The notes below the pieces were generated by a model. It saw only the letters and a program-made list of their open reading frames with translations. It was not told where the DNA came from and did no database searches. Positions 1 to 8,385 of a stretch of 64,000 bases of DNA are shown here, one piece after another. Each line of letters starts with the position of its first letter. Position 1 is the first letter of the stretch. The stretch comes from Marinobacterium zhoushanense (GTDB lineage: Bacteria; Pseudomonadota; Gammaproteobacteria; Pseudomonadales; Balneatricaceae): the NCBI RefSeq assembly GCF_014641945.1, contig NZ_BMIJ01000003.1, forward strand, positions 310,001 through 374,000. The letters are read 5' to 3'. The translations under genes and the position numbers were made by a program.

Positions 1-2
1 TT

Positions 3-995
3 TCCAAAAACGAGATAGAAACAACTAAGCGTCAAGTTTTTGATTCGCATAAAAGTGAATTAAAAGAGCTGCCAAGGCTGGCTCGCAGAGAATTGGTTAA
101 TTTTGTTGATCAGATGTTAGCCGGAAGTCCTGATATAAAGATTGAACTTCTTGAGCTTGCATTTAAAGCGGCTCTTAATCTTGAAAAATCTAGAGCTGGT
201 ATATCGCTACTATATAAGCTGACGAATATATCACCAAACGATTCTGAATCGCTGAACTCATTCTTAGAAGAATGGAGCGTGTCTGATGCAATGTCCATTC
301 TCGCTGAAATAGATTCTAGAATTAAAGTAATCGAGGCTATAGATAGGCTGAGTGGTGACCACAGTGTAGACGAGCTGCATACGTTGCACCCCCTGATCGA
401 AAAGGCTCGATGGGTATTCGGCCCTGAATTCGATACGCCAGAGTATGCAAGCAATAGAGGGCTAATCAAGACGATGAGTTCTGTTTTTGGAAGAAAATAT
501 AAGAAAGAGGATTTTACGAATTCTGCGAGGAGACCAGATATTGTGGTTGGTGAGAATTCCTCTATTAGCTCATTAGGTCTAGAAGAATTCTCGGGTGAGA
601 TAAGAAAAACAAAAAGAGTTTTGTTAATCGAGCTAAAGAAAGGTGGTTTTGAAATTGGCCGTGGAGAAATGGATCAGGCTAAATATTATGTCGAGGATAT
701 TTGGCATGCCGGTGTTGGGTCCTGTCAACCATATATAAAAGCTTTTGTAGTCGGTGACAGTATTGATCATCTTACAGGAAAATACCAAACAGTAGGAAAG
801 TCAAAGGATGAACAGTTTGGTGAAGTTCATGCGATAACATATTCGGAATTGGTACGAAGCGCTGAAGCTCGATTGTTTTCGCTAAAAGAAAAAATCGAAG
901 GTCGGTATGATAGCTTGGAGGATGGTCCACTTATAAATGAGCTTTTGGGGAATCCAGAGCAGAAAGATTTAGATTTTGCAGCGGGCCAAGAGTGA
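3..995 (+). CDS. C-terminal part of a PD-(D/E)XK nuclease-domain protein (5' end outside window)
   Basis: The frame is open to the left edge, so only the C-terminal part is visible; TTG at 93 is an internal codon rather than a convincing start. A PD-(D/E)XK nuclease core can be read: RRPDIVV (Asp codon at 537), then LLIELKKGG (Glu at about 630, Lys two codons later), then DQAKYY, which fits the Gln/Tyr motif that follows ExK in these folds. The upstream part is helical and without recognised motifs. Large NTPase or GHKL-type defence proteins often end in such a nuclease, but the N-terminal domain is not in view, so this is inference. The gene is AT-rich and ends 7 bp before an attC-like site, so it is probably the end of an integron cassette. 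Confidence 0.6.
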   Translation, partial: SKNEIETTKRQVFDSHKSELKELPRLARRELVNFVDQMLAGSPDIKIELLELAFKAALNLEKSRAGISLLYKLTNISPNDSESLNSFLEEWSVSDAMSILAEIDSRIKVIEAIDRLSGDHSVDELHTLHPLIEKARWVFGPEFDTPEYASNRGLIKTMSSVFGRKYKKEDFTNSARRPDIVVGENSSISSLGLEEFSGEIRKTKRVLLIELKKGGFEIGRGEMDQAKYYVEDIWHAGVGSCQPYIKAFVVGDSIDHLTGKYQTVGKSKDEQFGEVHAITYSELVRSAEARLFSLKEKIEGRYDSLEDGPLINELLGNPEQKDLDFAAGQE

Positions 996-1002
996 GACAA
1001 AA

Positions 1003-1072
1003 GTTAACAAGGGGCTTCAGCCGACCAGTTTCCGCTGCCGTTCCAAACCGGCGGCTGAGCCAGGCGTTAGCG
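1003..1072 (+). other. attC-like recombination site 1
   Basis: GTTAAC (1003-1008) and GTTAGC (1066-1071) bound a folded site. GGCTTCAGCCG (1013-1023) pairs with CGGCTGAGCC (1052-1061) over 10 bp, leaving one unpaired T, as expected for the extrahelical base of an attC L box. An inner CAGTTT/AAACCG arm continues the stem around a short loop. Position is right for a cassette: just after one stop codon and 31 bp before the next ORF. The outer R'' box is imperfect against the RYYYAAC consensus. Confidence 0.7.
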
Positions 1073-1102
1073 TTTTCCGGATCTCAGACCTTAAGGTGAA
1101 GG

Positions 1103-1768
1103 ATGCAAAAAGAATATCACTCCAAAATTGAAAAAGAGTTTGCGGAATATCTTGTCACTATTGGCTACCCTAAAGACTCAATTGTCTATGAGCCTGCGTT
1201 TTTGGCCGCTGATGGCAGAAAGCAATATCGGCCCGACTTTTTAATCGTTGATCCGATTAAGAAGGAGAGGTTGGCGATTATAGAAATAAAAGGATCTAGC
1301 TAACTCAGTGCTGAGAGTACCTATAAACAACTGAAGGCCTACAGTAAATCAGTGGGTGAGGACAGTATTCCTGTTTTCCTAGTTACGCCATCAAGCAATC
1401 AGATTTTCCCCTTCGACTTGTATATCTTTGATATTGATGGTGGGCTTATTCCTACTGATTTTGCTCTCTTCCCTACATTTCCTACACTAACTGCAGAGGA
1501 CGCCGCAGAACGAAAGAGCGGGTTACGAATAGAAAAGGTCGAGGCCGTTGAGTCGTTCCAAAAGGTTTCGTGGGTGTTGGCGTTTATCGTTTTTGCTATC
1601 GTCGTAGCAGATTTCATCTGTGCGCAAAATGATATAGTGTTACTTACGACTGAGCGGATGGCACTTATCGGTGCTGTAGTGGCGCTGATTGTTATTCCCT
1701 TTGCCCAGAAATTTAAGGGGCTAGGGATTGAGTGGGAAAAAGCTACGAAAGGAGACCATGGCAGCTAA
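1103..1768 (+). pseudogene. Nuclease-like protein with two C-terminal membrane helices, broken by an in-frame TAA
   Basis: Two pieces in one frame, 1103-1303 and 1304-1768, read as a single protein of about 221 codons apart from a TAA at 1301-1303. The first piece carries RPDF (Asp45) and IIEIKG (Glu61, Lys63), a PD-(D/E)XK core. The residues just after the stop, including YKQLKAY, fit the next nuclease motif, so the stop cuts the catalytic domain. The C-terminal part has two hydrophobic segments (about codons 158-178 and 190-206). Surrounding codons are intact and no other frame disruption is seen. A single GAA-to-TAA change is the simplest explanation; a sequencing error or readthrough is possible. 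A shorter product could start at GTG 1352. It lies between two attC-like sites, as a complete cassette. Confidence 0.65.
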
Positions 1769-1846
1769 TAATCGTAGTCACGGCGACGGTTTTTATATTG
1801 CGGCTTCGCCTTCATTACAAAACCGCGCGTGCTGCGGGCGTTAACG
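1764..1846 (+). other. attC-like recombination site 2
   Basis: The site begins at the stop codon of the nuclease/membrane gene and ends with GGGCGTTAACG (GTTAACG at 1840-1846). Two stacked stems can be drawn: CGTAGTCACG (1773-1782) with CGTGCTGCG (1828-1836), with one extra T and one G-T pair, and GCGACGGTTTT (1783-1793) with AAAACCGCGC (1819-1828), with one extra A. The variable loop holds a small GGC-TTCG-CC-type hairpin. Unpaired bases on one arm only are typical of folded attC. The R'' box is degenerate. Confidence 0.65.
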
Positions 1847-1874
1847 GCTTACGTTACGGACATGGAAGGCTAAA

Positions 1875-2255
1875 GTGACTTTTAAAAGTTTTGGTATTTC
1901 GTTAGGGATAGGAATAGGGCTGGTTGTTCTGTTGTGGTTACCTGTCTTCTGGAGCTACATCTTCGCTAAGTGGAAAAGATTGGCTTATCCAAAGCGCTTT
2001 GCGTTTTTCAGTGGTTGCACGAGTTACGGTATCCAAACTCTGATCGGGGCGTTGCTGTTATGTCCATTTGCTGCTCTAGCGGTCATGGACGCACCACTGT
2101 ACTGCGAAGATTATCCAGAAGCTTGGGTCTGTTACGGACTAGGTTTTATCGAAGATTGGTCCAGTGTGTTGAGTTTGATATCTGCTGTTGTTGTTACAGC
2201 ATTGACTCCGGCGGTATTCAATAGATACGTGTGGAGTAGTGGTAATGGCCGTTAA
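1875..2255 (+). CDS. Small multi-pass membrane protein of a gene cassette
   Basis: A 126-residue protein starting at GTG 1875. It has three hydrophobic stretches (about residues 5-28, 52-72 and 96-116) with a basic loop KWKRLAYPKR after the first, so probably an inner-membrane protein with three helices. The 72-96 segment, between helices 2 and 3, has two Cys. I recognise no family. It starts 29 bp after attC-like site 2 and its stop TAA lies inside GTTAACAA, the expected start of another attC, so it is a third cassette. Function is unknown; such cassette membrane proteins are sometimes toxins, immunity or defence proteins, but nothing here decides between them. Confidence 0.55.
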   Translation: MTFKSFGISLGIGIGLVVLLWLPVFWSYIFAKWKRLAYPKRFAFFSGCTSYGIQTLIGALLLCPFAALAVMDAPLYCEDYPEAWVCYGLGFIEDWSSVLSLISAVVVTALTPAVFNRYVWSSGNGR

Positions 2256-2282
2256 CAAGTGACTGTGATGTCCAGTCATAAT
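2251..2282 (+). other. Truncated attC-like site 3
   Basis: GTTAACAAGTGACTG starts like the other attC-like ends and overlaps the stop codon of the membrane-protein gene. A small hairpin follows (TGACTG at 2259-2264 with CAGTCA at 2273-2278), but no distal GCGTTA box is found before the IS110-type remnant. The site therefore appears cut by that element or by a later deletion. Confidence 0.45.
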
Positions 2283-2284
2283 AT

Positions 2285-2490
2285 TTAAGCCGTTTTTTCA
2301 CACCAGCGCTCCTCGTTTTTCAGGAGCGTATTGAGCACCACAATGAGCTTACGCATGCAGGCGATGATGGCCACTTTGGGTAGCTTCCCCTGGGCCTTCA
2401 GGTGCTCGTAGAAGCGTTTAAAAACGGGGTTACATTGGATGGATGAGAGCATCGCCATGAACATCACGGTGCGGATGCGATGGCGACCAA
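2285..2490 (-). pseudogene. C-terminal remnant of an IS110/IS1111-family transposase
   Basis: Read on the minus strand, HRIRTVMFMAMLSS followed by NPVFKRFYEHL and KVAIIACMRKLIVVLN is the typical C-terminal part of IS110/IS1111 transposases (RRALYMATL, N-x-FY-x-L, KKVALIACMRKLL). Only about 65 residues remain. The same frame continues to 2728 but does not look like transposase beyond about 2490, where it runs antisense to a methyltransferase fragment. The N-terminal DEDD catalytic domain is missing, so this is a dead remnant. It abuts a truncated attC-like site. Confidence 0.7.
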
Positions 2491-2686
2491 TGACGCCACA
2501 GTGATCTTGTTGTGCTGGCCGCGGCGTATTCGCCCTTTGATCCGGGGTGTGAGCCGCGAAGAGATCGAGGCCGCCTTTGTCGGTTGGAAGATCACCGACG
2601 TTGAACCCTCTTTCTTTAAGCTGCCAGCACCCCTGGAGTGGGTCTTGCGCCCAGACGAGCACTGGTATGTCCTGCATCGTGTCTGA
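2480..2686 (+). pseudogene. 3' fragment of a SAM-dependent methyltransferase gene
   Basis: The plus-strand frame ends with REEIEAAFVGWKI, DVEPSFFKLP and LRPDEHWYVLHRV before the stop. This resembles the C-terminal strand region of small class I SAM-dependent methyltransferases (F-x-GW-x-I, then WY-x-L-R). The SAM-binding N-terminal half is absent: to the left the sequence runs straight into the transposase remnant. It is a gene fragment fused at a rearrangement junction rather than a functional gene. The family call rests on a short stretch. Confidence 0.5.
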
Positions 2687-2730
2687 GGTTACAAGCTCAA
2701 GCGGGTGAACAACCTCCTCAGCACCCACAC

Positions 2731-2798
2731 CTAGCGCCGACGCGGTTTGCCTGTTTTGGTTTTGTTGCTATCACTTTGCCCAAGAGATTTAGCGCGTG
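2731..2798 (-). pseudogene. Copy of the last ~22 codons of the rhlE-like helicase gene
   Basis: The minus strand reads RAKSLGQSDSNKTKTGKPRRR and a stop, against RAKALGQSGSNKAKTGKPRRR at the end of the helicase gene (4237-4304). By eye about 59 of 67 bases match. Similarity stops abruptly on both sides. It may be a remnant of a second helicase copy or a duplicated attachment site, since elements that insert in a gene 3' end leave such repeats. The two copies lie in the same orientation about 1.5 kb apart. Confidence 0.7.
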
Positions 2799-2895
2799 AG
2801 TAAATGGGGAAAGAGTAAGAATGAGCAGAGCTAATAAGACGCAGTGCCTGCAAGACTGCGGATCCGGGTTTGATCAGTTTGCCTGAAAGGCCCGA

Positions 2896-3312
2896 TTATA
2901 AGTTATTCGATGGGAAAAGGGCGGCATATTTGGCTATCCATTCCAGTGCGGCCTCTTCGTCGCTCAGGGTGCGGCCCTGATGCTCCTTAACGGACTGACG
3001 ATAGTGACGGATATGGCAGACCTGCTCAAACATGCGCATGCGCTGGGCGTGTTCAGCGCTTGAAAAGCGGATATTCAGTTCGTAATGATCGTAGCGTGCG
3101 CGGCACCACAGGATCTGTCCGGTGATGAACGGCGCATTCAGCAGGCCGTCGGCACTGATGCTGACCTGCAATCCCGAGGCAAGCATGGCTGGGGATTTGC
3201 ACACCAGGTCCAGGGGCATGATGTTGCTGTCGGGCATATGGGATTGTTCGACGACCTGAAGGTCGAGGGGAATCTCGTCTGGGTGGCGGATAACTCGTTG
3301 CTGGTTGCGCAT
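2896..3312 (-). CDS. PilZ-domain protein
   Basis: A 138-residue cytoplasmic protein. The N-terminus has RVIRHPDEIPLDL, which resembles the Arg-rich opening of PilZ domains, followed by beta-rich segments with ADGLL and LNIRF, where PilZ usually has D-x-S-x-x-G and its last strand. PilZ domains bind cyclic di-GMP; the motifs here are loose, so ligand binding is uncertain. The ATG at 3312 has a good GGAGG ribosome site. It stands alone between the rhlE 3' duplicate and a 600-bp non-coding stretch. No partner can be named. Confidence 0.6.
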   Translation of the reverse strand: MRNQQRVIRHPDEIPLDLQVVEQSHMPDSNIMPLDLVCKSPAMLASGLQVSISADGLLNAPFITGQILWCRARYDHYELNIRFSSAEHAQRMRMFEQVCHIRHYRQSVKEHQGRTLSDEEAALEWIAKYAALFPSNNL

Positions 3313-3906
3313 TACAACCTCCGCAGATCAGATGACACAAGGCCCTTGTATCAGCATCAAGGGTTCTTGTAGTCCCTATATGCTTTTCCAGTGGCGCCTT
3401 GTACTTAGAGCAGGGCAGACGCATGAACATAATTTGTACAGCGAATGCGACTGTTTTTATGGGTAGGACCAATCTCCGAATGCAAGCCCAGATAATAATC
3501 CAGTTCGATTCGGCACGGGGGCCGCTCCGGGGGCTTGCTGTAATGCCGGAGCTCGTTTACGCAACGACTTCCGCGGTCACCGGTGCCTGCCCCCAGTATT
3601 AGTGTGCAGGCCTTTTCCTGGCGGTCCCGACGGTTTGGCGTCTATGCCATCCAGGCTTGAGTCCGCTGGACGTCGTCTCGATCTAATTCAAAATTGCTCC
3701 CAAAGCGGGCTCTAGTCTGTACGCCAGCGCACACAGTGCCGCGGGCAGGGCTCAGTGAGGAGAGCGCATTGCTGAGCGCCTGTCCCGGTGGCGGCATCAA
3801 GGCGCCTCTACGTGCGCCGCCGCACCGACGGCGATTCGGATTGTGCTTAGGCTTGTATCGCGACAGGGAGAAATCGATTGGCGACTTCTCCACTAAGATC
3901 CGGAAC
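3313..3906. other. Non-coding stretch upstream of csbD
   Basis: About 600 bp without a supportable gene. Short open frames exist on both strands but lack ribosome sites and family features. The last 20 bp contain the ribosome site of csbD. I see no clear repeat or terminator. Confidence 0.4.
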
Positions 3907-3920
3907 AGGAGGCGTTCTAT

Positions 3921-4124
3921 ATGAACTGGGATATCGTTGAAGGCAACTGGAAGCAGTTCAAGGGCAAGGTGAAAGTACAATGGGGCAAGCTCACCGACGA
4001 TCAACTCGACAAGATGTCCGGCACGCGTGACGAGCTGGCGGGCAGGATCCAGGAGGCTTACGGCGTATCGAAAGATGAAGCCGAAGCGCAGATCAAGCGG
4101 TTTGAGGATCAAAACAGGGATTAA
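3921..4124 (+). CDS. CsbD family stress-response protein
   Basis: A 67-residue hydrophilic protein that matches the CsbD-like family over its whole length: MNWDIVEGNWKQFKGKVK at the start, WGKLTDD in the middle and a charged helical tail with YGVSKDEAE. These small proteins are induced in general stress; their molecular role is not established. The start is fixed by AGGAGG 8 bp upstream. It is monocistronic and followed at once by an inverted-repeat element that may end transcription. Confidence 0.9.
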   Translation: MNWDIVEGNWKQFKGKVKVQWGKLTDDQLDKMSGTRDELAGRIQEAYGVSKDEAEAQIKRFEDQNRD

Positions 4125-4126
4125 TC

Positions 4127-4213
4127 GAAATAATTGGGGTCAAAATAATTGTGGTCAGAGTAATTGGTAATCTAACTTTATTTTCAATTATTTCTCTGAC
4201 CCCCAATTATTTC
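4127..4213. repeat. Inverted-repeat element with GGGGTCAGAG-type arms
   Basis: GAAATAATTGGGGTCA (4127-4142) is repeated inverted at 4197-4213 (one extra C), giving arms of 16-17 bp. An inner variant of the same motif (GGTCAGAGTAATTGG) is nested inside. The AATTGGGGTCAGAGTAATT type of motif recurs around gammaproteobacterial REP-associated transposase genes, from general knowledge. The element sits between convergent csbD and the helicase gene and could also act as a two-way terminator. Confidence 0.65.
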
Positions 4214-4236
4214 TTTTCTCGAAACTCTTTAGAAAC

Positions 4237-5487
4237 CTAGCGACGACGCGGTTTGCCTGTTTTAGCTTTGTTGCTACCGCTTTGCCCAAGCGCTTTGGCG
4301 CGTTGGGTTTTCTTGGACGGTTTACGCTTAGCGCTACTCGTCTCTTCTTGCGCCATTGGATTCGGCTCGAAACCTTCCATCCACTGCAGGATAAAATTCT
4401 CGCCCGTGAGTTTTTCTACGTCTTTGAGTAGGTATTTCTCTTTATTCGAGACCAGTGAGACGGCCGAGCCCGCCTGGCCTGCACGGCCTGTTCGACCAAT
4501 ACGGTGAATATAGTCTTCGGCGTTGTAGGGCAGCTCATAATTGATCACGTATTGCAGTTGCTGGATGTCCAACCCGCGCGCGGCCACATCGGTGGCGACA
4601 AGCGCACGCACCTGGCCGGTTTTAAACTCTTCCAGGCCGCGATCGCGGGCGCCTTGTGACTTGTCGCCATGTACCGCAGCCGCACTGATGCCATCTTTCT
4701 CAAGCTCTTTGGCAAGCTCATCCACCGCTTGTTTGGTACGCGTGAAGATAAGCACCTGGTGCCAATTTCTGGAGCCGATCAGGTACGCCACCAAACCCGC
4801 TTTGCGTTTGTTGTCGACTTCGTAAAAGCGTTGTTCAATTTTCGCCGCCGTCGCATTGCGTTCGGCGACTTCGATCAGTTTCGGCTGCTTTAAGATGGTT
4901 CTGCTCAGGGCAAACACTTCATCGTTAAAGGTTGCGGAGAAGAACAGGGTTTGGCGGGTTTCGGGTAGGCGTTTCAGGATGCGCTCGATATCGACAATAA
5001 AGCCCATATCCAACATGCGATCCGCCTCATCGAGCACCAGTGTCTCAACCCTGCTCAGGTCGATCAGCTCTTTGATGGCAAGCTCCAGCAAACGGCCCGG
5101 TGTCGCCACGAGCACATCACAGCCTTGGTTTAACGCATCGATCTGCGGGTTAATGCTCGCCCCACCATATGCCACGACTGAGTTGAGACCCAAGCCTTGA
5201 CTGTATTTCACAAAGCTTTGGTGTACTTGTTGAGCCAGCTCCCGAGTTGGCGTCAGCACCAACACACGGATGGCCTTTGCGGATGTTTCTCGAACGAGGT
5301 GACGTTGAATCAATGGCAAGGCAAATGCGGCTGTTTTACCCGTGCCTGTTTGCGCCCCCGCCATGAGATCGTGACCCGCCAGGACTTCCGGGATCGCCGC
5401 TTGTTGAATCGGCGTTGGCGTGTGATATCCAAGCGTATCGAGGACAGCCAACAGATCCGTGTGAAGACCCAGGGTAGAAAAACTCAT
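4237..5487 (-). CDS. rhlE: RhlE-type DEAD-box ATP-dependent RNA helicase
   Basis: A 416-residue helicase with all main motifs in order: Q motif (FSTLGL...TPIQQAAIP), Walker A AQTGTGKT, PTRELAQQ, TPGR, DEAD, SAT, then the second RecA-like domain with VATDVAARGLDI and HRIGRTGRAG. The C-terminus is a short basic tail (KRKPSKKTQRAK...GKPRRR) that probably binds RNA non-specifically. Such proteins unwind short RNA duplexes in ribosome assembly or mRNA turnover. Length fits the RhlE group. It is a single-gene unit; its last 68 bp have a diverged copy at 2731-2798. Confidence 0.9.
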   Translation of the reverse strand: MSFSTLGLHTDLLAVLDTLGYHTPTPIQQAAIPEVLAGHDLMAGAQTGTGKTAAFALPLIQRHLVRETSAKAIRVLVLTPTRELAQQVHQSFVKYSQGLGLNSVVAYGGASINPQIDALNQGCDVLVATPGRLLELAIKELIDLSRVETLVLDEADRMLDMGFIVDIERILKRLPETRQTLFFSATFNDEVFALSRTILKQPKLIEVAERNATAAKIEQRFYEVDNKRKAGLVAYLIGSRNWHQVLIFTRTKQAVDELAKELEKDGISAAAVHGDKSQGARDRGLEEFKTGQVRALVATDVAARGLDIQQLQYVINYELPYNAEDYIHRIGRTGRAGQAGSAVSLVSNKEKYLLKDVEKLTGENFILQWMEGFEPNPMAQEETSSAKRKPSKKTQRAKALGQSGSNKAKTGKPRRR

Positions 5488-5560
5488 AAACCAGCACCGC
5501 TTTCAATAAATCGAGACGGCGCTAGTGTACCGAGTTCCCCACGAACAGTAGACACCTTCT

Positions 5561-5709
5561 AGAGGACACCGCGAAAAACCTGCTGCGCGATTCGTGAGCT
5601 GCGTTGCGCGGTGCTCGGAATCCTCATGTATACCGCATACACTGCGGTTCCTGTGCTCCGTGCGCCTTGCTCACAAACCGCTCGCTACGGTTTTTCGAGG
5701 TGTCCTAGA
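5561..5709. repeat. Long imperfect palindromic intergenic repeat
   Basis: GGACACCGCGAAAAACC at 5564-5580 is answered by GGTTTTTCGAGGTGTCC at 5689-5705, so the outer arms pair almost perfectly. A second palindrome lies in the centre around GTATACCGCATACACTGCGG. The whole 145-bp unit has no coding capacity. Similar elements with a tata-like centre and mirrored flanks are common between genes in proteobacteria, from general knowledge. It fills most of the gap between rhlE and the DUF457 gene. Confidence 0.65.
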
Positions 5710-5751
5710 GTCAGATTTGCGCGTCAGATCCAGTTGAACGCGCGCCAACAC

Positions 5752-6423
5752 TCAGACAAAGCCTGTGCTGGCGATCTTGACCACCTCATTAGGCAGTTTA
5801 TGCGGCAGCGGTAGCTGCGTTGCGCAGTAGATGGCTATCGCGAGAAAGATGCCGCTGGCCCACCAGTTGTCGATGCTTATCGGCTTTAATGCGCTCCCGA
5901 ATGAGCGTTTGAACTCCATATCGGAAAGGTCCACTGCGTAACACTCATCCAGAATCAGGTGCACCAGATAGCCTGCGAAGACCATCCCGCCCAGCGCCCA
6001 GGAGAAGTCGATGCCCTGGCTGGTAAACCGCCAGCAGAGGAGGGTGGACAGTAGCCCAATGCTCACCGCCGCCATCAGGGAGTGAAATGCGCCGCGATGT
6101 TCGGTCAGATGGGCGAAGATTTGCAACAGGCCAAAGCGGACCAGCAGGAATGCGGCGAGCATGGCGCCCCAGAGGTGCAGTAACGGCAGGTTGGGGAATC
6201 TGAATAGCACACCAAAGGATGCCATCACGCCGAGGGCGCTGAAGAGTCCTTTCAGTATGCCGGTTGTGTCCGAGTCAAGATCCGGGGCCAGGCTGGCGAC
6301 GGTGCCCGCGACCCAGAGGCTCATGCCTTGGCCGGGTGTAAATAATCCAGTGAGTAGCATAGTGGAGGTGAGCACACAGGAGGTGACGGCACCGCCAAGA
6401 AAATGGGTATTGAAATTAGCCAT
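5752..6423 (-). CDS. DUF457/YdjM-family membrane-bound hydrolase-like protein
   Basis: The likely start is ATG 6423 (MANFNTHFLGGAV), 22 codons inside the longest frame, because family members begin with such a His-containing segment. The roughly 223-residue product has several membrane segments and the conserved acidic and His positions: SLAPDLDSD, the HRGAFHS motif and HLILDECYAVDLSD. These match the LexA-regulated inner-membrane 'metal-dependent hydrolase' family (YdjM, DUF457); the actual substrate is unknown. It is monocistronic. No LexA box was recognised upstream. Confidence 0.8.
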   Translation of the reverse strand: MANFNTHFLGGAVTSCVLTSTMLLTGLFTPGQGMSLWVAGTVASLAPDLDSDTTGILKGLFSALGVMASFGVLFRFPNLPLLHLWGAMLAAFLLVRFGLLQIFAHLTEHRGAFHSLMAAVSIGLLSTLLCWRFTSQGIDFSWALGGMVFAGYLVHLILDECYAVDLSDMEFKRSFGSALKPISIDNWWASGIFLAIAIYCATQLPLPHKLPNEVVKIASTGFV

Positions 6424-6577
6424 TGCGTAATCAAGTTCCTTATCGAGGGCAGCAATATCGAGCGTCCCTGCCATAATGTGCCACGGCACTTAAGCCGCGA
6501 TACGCTCTGACCCCCGCAGGTAGATCTTGTTCCGCCGGCGTAGCTCTGCCCATCGCCTGACTGTAATGACCTGGCAA

Positions 6578-6610
6578 TAAAAAACGCCAGCAGCTCAGCT
6601 GGCGTTTTGC
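6578..6610 (-). terminator. Rho-independent terminator of the liu operon
   Basis: AAAACGCCAGC and GCTGGCGTTTT (6581-6608) form a perfect stem. Read on the minus strand it is followed by a T-rich run, and it lies 20 bp after the stop codon of the last operon gene. Confidence 0.85.
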
Positions 6611-6627
6611 GGCTTTTAGAGGGGGGC

Positions 6628-8328
<1,701 letters not shown>

Positions 8329-8350
8329 CTGTGTATTCCCAAAGAGTCGT

Positions 8351-8366
8351 TTATTGTTGTTGTCTC
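8351..8366 (-). promoter_or_regulatory. AANAANAA-type leader motif
   Basis: On the minus strand the leader of the acyl-CoA synthetase reads GACAACAACAATAA, a match to the AANAANAA motif bound by Hfq (with Crc in pseudomonads). Similar tracts precede prpE, the second synthetase, livG and mmsA. Function is inferred only. Confidence 0.35.
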
Positions 8367-8385
8367 GGTCCGGGGTGCAGGTCAT

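Noticed and set aside
1352..1768. Separate 138-codon gene starting at GTG 1352
   Set aside because: The frame continues from the nuclease-like piece just upstream and the residues between the TAA and this start are protein-like, so one broken gene is more likely than two.
1..2300. Integron integrase or phage integrase
   Set aside because: No tyrosine-recombinase frame is visible in the window; if present it lies to the left.
3642..4112. 156-codon minus-strand open frame
   Set aside because: It is largely antisense to csbD, which is certain, and has no motif.
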